From NCBI GenBank assembly GCA_944989445.1, contig CALYLW010000207.1, forward strand, positions 124,001 through 188,000: a DNA stretch of 64,000 bases, read 5' to 3'. This DNA is from Ampullaceana balthica. Taxonomy: Eukaryota > Mollusca > Gastropoda > Lymnaeidae. Below the pieces are notes generated by a model. That model made no database searches, was not told the DNA's origin, and saw only the letters and a program-made list of their open reading frames with translations. Numbering within the stretch: the first letter of the stretch is position 1; the number at the start of each line of letters is the position of its first letter. Of the stretch, positions 12,467 through 21,700 are shown piece by piece. The translations under genes and the position numbers were made by a program.

Positions 12467-13965
12467 TGCAATACAAAGGATACATAATTTGACATAGAAT
12501 AAATAATGCATTTGTTGTGATTATGACTATGAAAAAATTTTAATGTAAAAAAATAATGAAATTTAAATATGTTTGAGAAAGTTTTGAAGCCTATAATAAT
12601 ACATGAATATCAATGTTAGCTTTGTCCAGTATAAACAAATATAATATAGATTTGCAGAGTGAAATTATGTTTGTTAAAATATTTTTATTGTGTAATTGTA
12701 AGTTTGATAAAAATTTAAGCTCTTCTGTAAAATATGCTTACACAAAATTAAGTACCTTTATTTAATAAGTGCAGTTTTAACATTTAAGTTATGTGTAAAT
12801 ATAAATTTTCAAAGGTCAAGTATGTGATGTATTAATTATTAATGATCCTAGTCCTAACAAAAACTTATCACTATACTCTAAGTTTATTATTAAATCATTT
12901 TTCATAAGTCTATATTTTATTTTACAGAAAGAAAATTATTACCAAATTATTTAGGCGATAAACAAAAAAAATATTTTAAATAAAAATATTTTATCCTCAT
13001 TTAAATTTTATAAATATGAAAAGTTTAAAGAATTAGATTAATTGTGATAAAAATATTTGTGGTATATTTTTATAGGCCTAGGGCCTACCCACCATTGATT
13101 GTTAGTTGTTAGATATAGTCAAGGTTAGGTAGCTGCTAAACTGAAATTGTTAAGAAACAGTTGATATGGCAAGAATTTGATTGTTTTCAAAATTTGCTTT
13201 AGCTTAATTAATTAAACTTAAACCAAGATTAAGATTAAAGAAAGAAAAACAATTATTTTAATCTCTTTACTTCAACAAAATATATCTGCAGTGCAGTTAG
13301 GATCTTTCAAAAGAAAGAAACTTTAATATATAAAACTAATATAATATATCATATTTGTATAGGCTACACATATGTAGGCCTATAGTTTCAAAGTATTATG
13401 GCATGGTCATAGGCCTAGTTCAGTTAGAATAAGCCTATTGTAATTGTACTAGTACTAGTATTTATTTTTAGTTAATTTAGGCATTTGGCCCTTATTTAGT
13501 ATACAGTATACTATTTCAAAATCTGATTATAGTAATTATAGGTTATTTTATTTTATTTTAATCTTATTTAAATATCTTAAGTCTTTAACTTTAAAATCTA
13601 GGCCTAGGCTATATAAATATACTAGGCTATATATTATATATATAAAAAATATATATATAATATATAATTATAATAATATAATATAATATATAACTTAACT
13701 TGATTTTAATTCAAATAATATTAAATGAAACTATTTTATTATTTAAAATTTATTAGCTATTAGTATTAGTCTTAGTCAACAAAGACATAAAATAAAATGA
13801 ATAAGTATTAAAATTAGGTTATTTTTATTAAATTATAACTCCACTATCGATACCATTCTTATTACTTCATACTAGGAATATATACACATATAAACATGAG
13901 AATAAAATATTTAATTCAAGGCCACTTAAATATTTAAATAAAAAATATTTATTATTTTCGCTTAC
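12467..13965. other. Very AT-rich noncoding, presumed ARID5-like intron
   Basis: No gene seen. Positions 13615-13690 are an AT-only palindromic tract (TATATTATATATAT, then a short A run, then its complement). Several TAGGCCTA-like palindromes occur at 13370-13610. The tract ends at the splice donor GTAAGC of the BAH exon, read on the minus strand at 13965. Confidence 0.45.
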
Positions 13966-14229
13966 CGCTCCAGTATCATCAGATCTGCCATCAGGAGTTT
14001 GCTCTGGTCGAAAATATAATCTGAGGCTAACGAAGAGTTGATTCGATGCCTTGTCCTCCCATAGTAGCTCAATCTCACCGATGCAAATTTCTTGTAATAT
14101 TTTCAAAAAGAAAAAATCCCCGAGAGCCAAAATTTTATTAAGTTCATTTGATTTATATTTGAAAGCTTTATAAAACATGTAGTTAATGTGTTGAAGGCAT
14201 GGCGCCCCTTCCAACTGAAAAAATGACAT
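13966..14229 (-). CDS. ARID5: ARID5-like gene, N-terminal BAH-domain exon (partial gene)
   Basis: The minus-strand frame encodes the start of a BAH domain of the ARID5A/ARID5B type. In order it contains APCLQH, FYKAFKY, LALGDFFFLK, ICIGEIELLWEDKASNQL and LYFRPEQTPDGR, the same order and spacing as the N-terminus of vertebrate ARID5B. ARID5 proteins are DNA-binding chromatin regulators with a C-terminal ARID domain that recruit histone demethylases. The exon ends at a clean donor (GCG then GTAAGC) in phase 0. Its 5' end is ambiguous: an in-frame ATG lies at 14227-14229, but the five codons after it read like an acceptor (CATTTTTTCAG at 14216-14226), so the exon may begin at 14215 after an upstream first exon. 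The remaining exons, including the ARID domain, are not visible down to position 1, which implies an intron of at least 14 kb. Confidence 0.78.
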
Positions 14230-17200
14230 TTCAAATACACTTCACTACTTCACAATCGAAAGCATCACCGTATTCACAAGCCAACGCATGCATGTGAACA
14301 TAAGACCAACAATCTGATAATCGACACTCGCATCTAGGTCACTTGTTCAATAATACACATCCAAAGAAAGTGCTTCCGCTAAGTTTATTTTAGCAATAAC
14401 ATTAGAAAAGTTAAAGTTATTAAATATCGTTTATGTATTTACCAAGTGAATTTTACATATTTCCATTCCAACGTTTTATCAATTAGATATTTTTAAAAAA
14501 ATATCGCGTTACAAGAAGAAATTTCGACAATAGTTTTTATATTGCCCCCTTGTAATTAGACTGTGACGTCACGCTATTATCATAATCCATTCATAATATG
14601 ACTGACATTTTTTTAGTATGCAATTTGTCATTAAATGATTTATTGGAAGTTAGTTTAATTGTTATTTTGCATATGTAAGTAACAGATCATTATTTTACAA
14701 AGTAGATTATTTAGGCAATCCGATTCCAAAGGTGTAGTTATTTGTTTCGCATTACACACTTCACTGGGTATATATTTTTTAGCCTTAAATGATACCCCTT
14801 CAAAGTAAATGCCAATTAGGAATTCTTAAATTATTGTAATTAACATTTTTAAAGCTTATTAAATAATTAATTTGATGATTTTAAATTAATTTTGAAATGG
14901 GGTATTATTTTAAATAATTTATTATGAATTGTTTGTATTTCTTTTTCAAATGCCAAAATAAATTTATGTCCAAGATATTCTTTAAAATCTAGTGATAGAT
15001 TTTGTTTAATTTTTTAATCCAGACAAAAGTAGCTTAATATTTTCAAATAAAATTTCATTAGCTATTGAATGATTAAATGTTTATCTTAAAACAATTTAAC
15101 TTAAATGGCAAAAAAATATTGTTAACTTAAATTATTGCTATGAAATATTGCAACTTATATCTTTTTGTATAGGTAATTTATGTTTCTTAAAAAAGACATA
15201 TTATTTTGTAAATAATACTTAGTGTTCTGCCATGTATGTACGAGTAAATAAATTTTAATGAGAAATTTATAATAATATTTCTATACTATATCTCTATATT
15301 AATGAATATGTCATATGTGTATCCACAAATTATGATTACTGCATTACTTTGTTTTAAATTGACTTATGTTACCAAAATGTTTTAACTAGCGTTACCTGGC
15401 AATAAACATTGAGATTGATAACAATGTTTAAGCGTGATAAGTGATAGGGATATACTATACTGTATTGTATCATTATCCAAATCTGTACTGATTGCAATAC
15501 CAGCTTTCAGAAACTTGCAAGTATTAGTTTAAATGATAATTGGCTCGATGACCACGTTATTGCTATTTGAAAGTATTCAATTAATGTCATAGTATTTATA
15601 ATTAATATTCAGGTAGATGTATGTACTGTGTCAGTGTCGCACTGCTGTGTGACTGTGTGAATAATATTAATATTAAATATCAATGAAGTCTAAGTCAGTG
15701 ACAACATCAACAATGTCATTCTAATTATTATTTATAAAATACAATTTAAAATGGTAAACGGCTTTTTATTTTTATTAATTATAACTTTTGTATTTCAGTA
15801 GTGTAAATAAGAATGGTCATGGTAGCTAGCTGTAGACAATGACAATGGGTCAGGAATATCACATTTGTCATTTGAACTTTAACTTGGGCTTGGGACTTGG
15901 ATTGAGAATTTGTTGAGCTCATTTTTGGAAATAGTATTAGTATAAGAAAGTAGAAGTTATAGTAGTTCTGAAATAAGTTTTATGAAAACCTAAATGAGAC
16001 TTACTTACTTATTCAGTTCAGTGTCCCTTTTATTGAACAAAAACATGGCAATGGGCACTCATGTTAAAGTTAAAGCAAGGCATTTTTTAAAAATCATAAA
16101 TCTATGACTACTATTACAAACTACATTGGACTACAATGATAATTTAATATGGGCATACTGATCATACTGTATTAAAGTTAATTATAATTATAAATAATTT
16201 GCAGTGTAATACTAATTGAAGGAAGGAGTGTGTTTGAGAGAGACAATTGAGACATAATATTTATATAGTCAGTTAAGTATATTTAATTATGCAGGGTTGT
16301 ATATGTACATAAGTATGTTGTCTTAGGGGAGGGTATCATTTGAGGAATTTGATTAAGAAAATAGGACAGGAATAAGAGTTAAATCGTTTGAGAGTGCATT
16401 GTCATCATGGATATTAGATACTAAGAGTAAAGTAGCACCGTCTAACCAAAAGAAAGAATAATCGGTTCACAAAGTTTTAAACATTTTTTAATTGTTAAAA
16501 GTTTTTAAAGTTAATTACATGTTTGGTTAAAGATATTTTAAATGCACATGTATTTATGATTATGGCAAATCGCTTAAGGGCTCATTTCATTGATTTCATA
16601 CACGCCCAACCTGTTTGGGATCTGTTTGTTTACACATAATTTATACAGGTTTTGAAAATTAGACTATTTGGGTTTACAAGCTTCTGTATGATTGTATGCT
16701 TTTTGGCTGGACTTAGAAAATAACATTAAATTGTTATAATGTAAAATGTTGAATCAAGTTGGAAAATGTTTACTGAAATGCTATTGTGCCCAATCAGCCC
16801 AATCTGAGTCTGGGTAACTAAATTTATACATTTACAAATTTAAAGGCTATTTACTATTTAGTGACTTAATATCATTTCAATGAGACCATTAGTAAACATT
16901 ACAGAATTGTTAGGTAGTAAATACTTTCAGATGTAAACCTTACTTAATTACAAATCTAATTGCACAGCTATTATTATAACTTCCTCATAGCATTTATGGA
17001 ACAAAATATTTTAAAAATTAACTGTCCACATTATTATTGACATTATCTTCAACCCACCTGGTACTGACAAAATGAGGGAGTAAATTTATGGTAAATTTTT
17101 TCAAACATGGATTAAATTTGTATTTCTTCATTATATGCGCTGTGAGCCCAGTTCCTTACTGGGATATAGCGCTATATATAAATTATCAATTTATTATTAT

Positions 17201-18485
17201 TTATTTTGATTTTTTGCTATAAAATTTTTAATCTTAATAAATTAAATTGCTAAATAAACTTAAAAAGACAACTAAAAAATCTGACATAAATTTGATGTAA
17301 AATAATCTCTGACAGTTATTTTTATTTAAAAATTTTCATCTCAATACTTGTTGAGGTGAAGATAAGAATTTCATTATATATAGGTCTTCATGGACTAACC
17401 TTGCTAGAGGGATAATCATATGATAAAACTGCTGTGAATTATACCTTTTAAATTTCTTTCAGTACATTTTTGTATGATTTAAAGCTTTTAGGGAATTTTT
17501 GTACAGATTTTTTATCTAGAGATTTTAGCATGTTTGACTTGTGACATTGTTGAATGAGAAAAAAAAAGCTTAGGAGTGATATTTCTTGACAGATAGAAGT
17601 AAATTATATTTTGTTTACACATGTGTTGTTTGATTACTAACAGAATCTAGAAAGATTTTAGGAAAACCAAAATAACATGATCTGTAACTAGCTGATCATT
17701 GTGATATGCCCATGCTCACAACAACAGTACTGGTTAAGAGGAACTTATTTTGGTAAGCACTTGGAGATAATTACTTCGCTTTACAAGATGATAATACTAT
17801 GACTGGAAAAGTAAATAATTTAGGTCAGAGTAATAGAAATGTCATCTGGGGTAGTGACTGTGTCACAATTTACTATAGCATGGCTTGTGAACAAGTTATG
17901 GTTACAGCTAATTAACAAATAAAATTGCAAATCAAAATTCAAGCTAGAGTTTTAATTAGTCTTGTGTGGCTCCCACTTTCGCAAATAAAATTGTTTGGCC
18001 CACAGTCAAAAAAAGTTGAAAAGGACTAACTAGTCAGGACATGTGGAATTTGATTATATAATTCAAAAGTTAATAGACAAGATTTAGCTTAAATTTAGAA
18101 AACTTACTTATAGTTGATAGTGTTTTTGAACAGCTGGCACTGTTTTATTCTAGTACAATATTTGGGAAATTACCAACTTATGGGTCCTTTGAAAATACTT
18201 TATAAAGACATTTCTCGTGATGTTAGTAATCTTTACTCAGTAAGGTATTATGGTACTTTTGCATGTGGGGTTTCTATGCCCTAAGGAATGGAGTTGCTTT
18301 TCTCTACTTAAGTTTGTTGAGTTAAAATAATTAAAATTATACAAGACCAACCTAAAATTATCCCACATTTCTTGTGTTAGGTGATAAATTATAACTTTCC
18401 TGTCTTCCTCTTTAATATGTATAGTCATGTATAGCCTCTAAATTATGTATAATGTTTTTTTAAAATTCCTTTCATAAGAGAAATC
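14230..18485. other. Spacer between the ARID5-like gene and ENTPD
   Basis: About 4.3 kb between two divergently oriented genes, strongly AT-rich. A consensus CRE, TGACGTCA, lies at 14564-14571, some 340 bp upstream of the BAH exon, in a region that could hold the ARID5 promoter. No coding exon or clear transposon was recognised. Noncoding first exons of either gene could be hidden here. Confidence 0.4.
14564..14571. promoter_or_regulatory. Consensus CRE palindrome
   Basis: TGACGTCA, the full CREB/ATF palindrome, in the likely upstream region of the minus-strand ARID5-like gene. Functional use is a guess from position only. Confidence 0.3.
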
Positions 18486-18732
18486 ATGGAGGAAATTGAC
18501 GTGACGATACAAAGCATTCTTCCATCTGATGAACCTCAAGGTCGTTTCAGACTAAGAATTTCTCCTGAGTCAACTGTAGAGACTCTGCTGAGAGAAGTAT
18601 GCAGAGAAGCAAATGCCCCTTTAAAACCTGAATATTGTCTACGTAGTAAAGAACATGATTTGCTTAGCAGAAATGATGTTCTTGCTCAAATAGGAGTTCA
18701 AGATGGTGCATTTCTTCACTGGACAAGTGAAC
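18486..18732 (+). CDS. ENTPD: ENTPD exon 1: N-terminal ubiquitin-like extension
   Basis: Starts ATCATGG. It encodes an 82-residue soluble segment with alternating strand-like stretches ([16 protein letters not shown]), a helix-like stretch ([13 protein letters not shown]) and an ending VQDGAFLHW. This order resembles a ubiquitin/beta-grasp fold. The donor is GAAC then GTAATA, phase 1. Exon 2 has no ATG before its membrane helix, so exon 1 is needed for a start. Confidence 0.85.
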
Positions 18733-21700
18733 GTAATATATTCATATGTGTACACATTTTTTGAAAATTTATGAACTATGATTTCAATATTACCTTTGAT
18801 TTAAGATATTTTTTTTAAACATGTTTTGAGTCTAAAAATTTAGATTGTTACCTACAGATTGATTTCAGTTAATTTACTTTGTTTTTTTTAAATATATTCA
18901 TTGTTAGGTTATATTTACAACCAGTTTTCGACTGATTTGTTTTTTATGTAGGATAAAGCTATTGTGTGTCCTAAATAGGAAATCCCTTTATAATGTCAAT
19001 AGCCTGCAAAACATATTGAATATATTAAAATATTATTTTTTACCAGTTCTATTCTTAAAGATAGTTTTATAACTAAAGTGTTTTTTTGTTATTTTTTTGT
19101 TTTTTTTTCAGAAGTGGATGAGAGGAATCCGTGCAGATGCAACACATTTTGGTTTTTAGCCTTAGTCAGTTTCATTATAGGAACAGTTGGAATTGTGGCA
19201 ATATGTGTTATCAAATTTAAAGATGCAGACCCTAATACTGATGTAAATACAAATTTATTTTGATTCTCATTATATAAGGCTGAGAATATGGAATGGGTGT
19301 GCTTTAAAGTTATAAAGAGGTTTGGTCTCTGTCACGGTCGGATACCGTGGATGTCGTGGTATGAGAATCGCTGATATTAAATGTAATGATTTTGTTGTGA
19401 GCTCTAGTCAGGTAGTGACTTAAGAAGAGTTCACTTGTAAATAATAGTGGGAGTTCTTGTCAGTCATGAATTCATGAAGGGAGATGGGCTATAAATAGTG
19501 TGCTGCGGGTGACAGAAATAAAGAGTTGATCAGAATACGAAGTGAGACGCAAGACTGGGTCGTGATGGACTTTGAACCATGTGAAAGTTATTTTAAAGTT
19601 GTCAACTTTATGGTCATGGATATGTCGAGATGATGTGATTAAACTTGTTTGAAACAAATCAAGTGTTGGTGAATACTTCCAACGTCCAGTGTTGTACTTT
19701 GTGTTTCCATCAACCAGCCGAGACTCAGTCGGAGTTGACGACACTGGTTGATATCTGTGGCCAAGGGAGGACCAAGTTCCCCCTAGACAACAAATCCACC
19801 ACAATCTCTTTGCCTTAAAAATTGTTCAAAGGAAACTAATTTATTTAAATTTGCTTCTTGCTATATCATATTTCAATGAATTCATTTAACAAATAAACAT
19901 CCTCTCAAGTTTTTTAAATGAAATTAATGGGATCCCCCATCTATGCATCAATAATTTCTACAACTTTTAAAGTAAATGTTATGAATTTTTTCAGTATGCT
20001 GTTGTCTTTGATGCTGGATCCACTCATACTGCCATGTTCATTTACAAGTGGGAAGGTTCAAAGCTAAATGGAACTGCTGTTGCTGTTCAGTTAGGAGAAA
20101 AGTGTACTGCTGATGGTAAAAATGGACACAATTCATTATGATATGAAATCTGACTTGTGATTTAAATTTATGTATGGTTCCCTAGAAGTAGCACTCTTTG
20201 TACTGCTGACGTTTGTCAAGAACATTTTAGATCCCATATTATTTCACAGATTTCAAATAGTTTTAGTCTTTAGCCCTGGGAAAAACATTTTTCTAGAAAT
20301 TCTTGTTATGTGTTTATGTTAACCACGGTCCTTACTTAATAATTTTAAGCAATACACTCCCTGCTTTATATTCTTATGTGTGGATAATTATCACACTAGC
20401 TCTTTTTAAAATTTATTTTCCACAATTTATATAAATGTCAATTTAGTGGGATAGGATACAGACTTAATAAAGTGCTCAACTGGAAAAGAGAGGTTCAATA
20501 TCTCAAAGATATTTTTCTATTTAAAATGTTAATGTCCTTAGACTCCTGCTTAAACACTGAAAAGTATCTTAAGAAAAGAAAAAAAACATGTATTAGTGAA
20601 CATTCAATTTTTCATTATTAAAATATTAACTTCCATTGGAATAGTGTGATACGTGTATTCTTTTAAAGATTTTTTTTATTCTTGTAGGCTCTGGTATTTC
20701 TGAATTTGCAAAAACTCCCCAAGAAGCAGGCAAATCTCTCATTCATTGCATATCAAAAGCTAAAACAGCCATACCTGTTGATAAGCACACCTCGACTCCT
20801 ATTTATTTGGGGGCTACAGCTGGCATGAGACTCCTCAAGTAAACAAGAGTTTTTGTTACATTTTTAACCTCTGTCCGTTTTTGCTGCCTTTAAATTAAAT
20901 ATTAGAACTAATTACTAATACTTATGAGCTTATAAATCAAGAAGAAACGTCTTGTGTAGTGTATTAAAAATATCATTTGATGAGAACCTGGTGGGAATTT
21001 ATTTTTAAGGAAGGTGTAAAATACAATTGAAGAGCTTAGTGTTAAAAGTACTTAAGTGTCTAAGTCACAAAATATGCATATTGAGGTTAATCAAGTTTTA
21101 ATTTATTTTATGTCTCTTTGATGATAGCATTTTTATTTTTTAGGCTGTTAAAAAAAAATCAGACCTAGTTATATTGTATTGTTTTTAAATGTTTACAGTA
21201 GATTTGTCTAAACAAGATTTTAAAGGTTCACTGTTTAGATTAAATTTGAAAAAAATGTGACTTAAGTATTTTTAGCACTAGGGTCTTCAATTTTGAAGTG
21301 ATGATTTAAATACAAGTGAAGAAAGATTCAAGCTGATAAACAACTTTCTAATCATAACATTTCACTCTCTTTAAATTTAAAAATGAACTTTTAAATTTCA
21401 GTGCTTCAAATTCATCAGCTAGCAATGAAATACTTAATTCTGTTCGTGAGGTGCTCAAACAATCTTCCTTTAAATTCACCTCTCCTGACAGTGCAGTTAG
21501 AATAATTTCTGGGGCTGAAGAGGGTACATTTTCCTGGACTACTAGCAATTATGTAACAAATGCTTTTAAAGTGGTGAGTTAAGATTTATTTCACATGGTT
21601 AAAAAAGAAACTTTGGTTGCCTCATAGCTATCTTTGAAGCTGTGAGCCCATTTTACAACCTGCTTAAAGTTTTCTTAAATGTCTAAATATTGAGCTCAGC

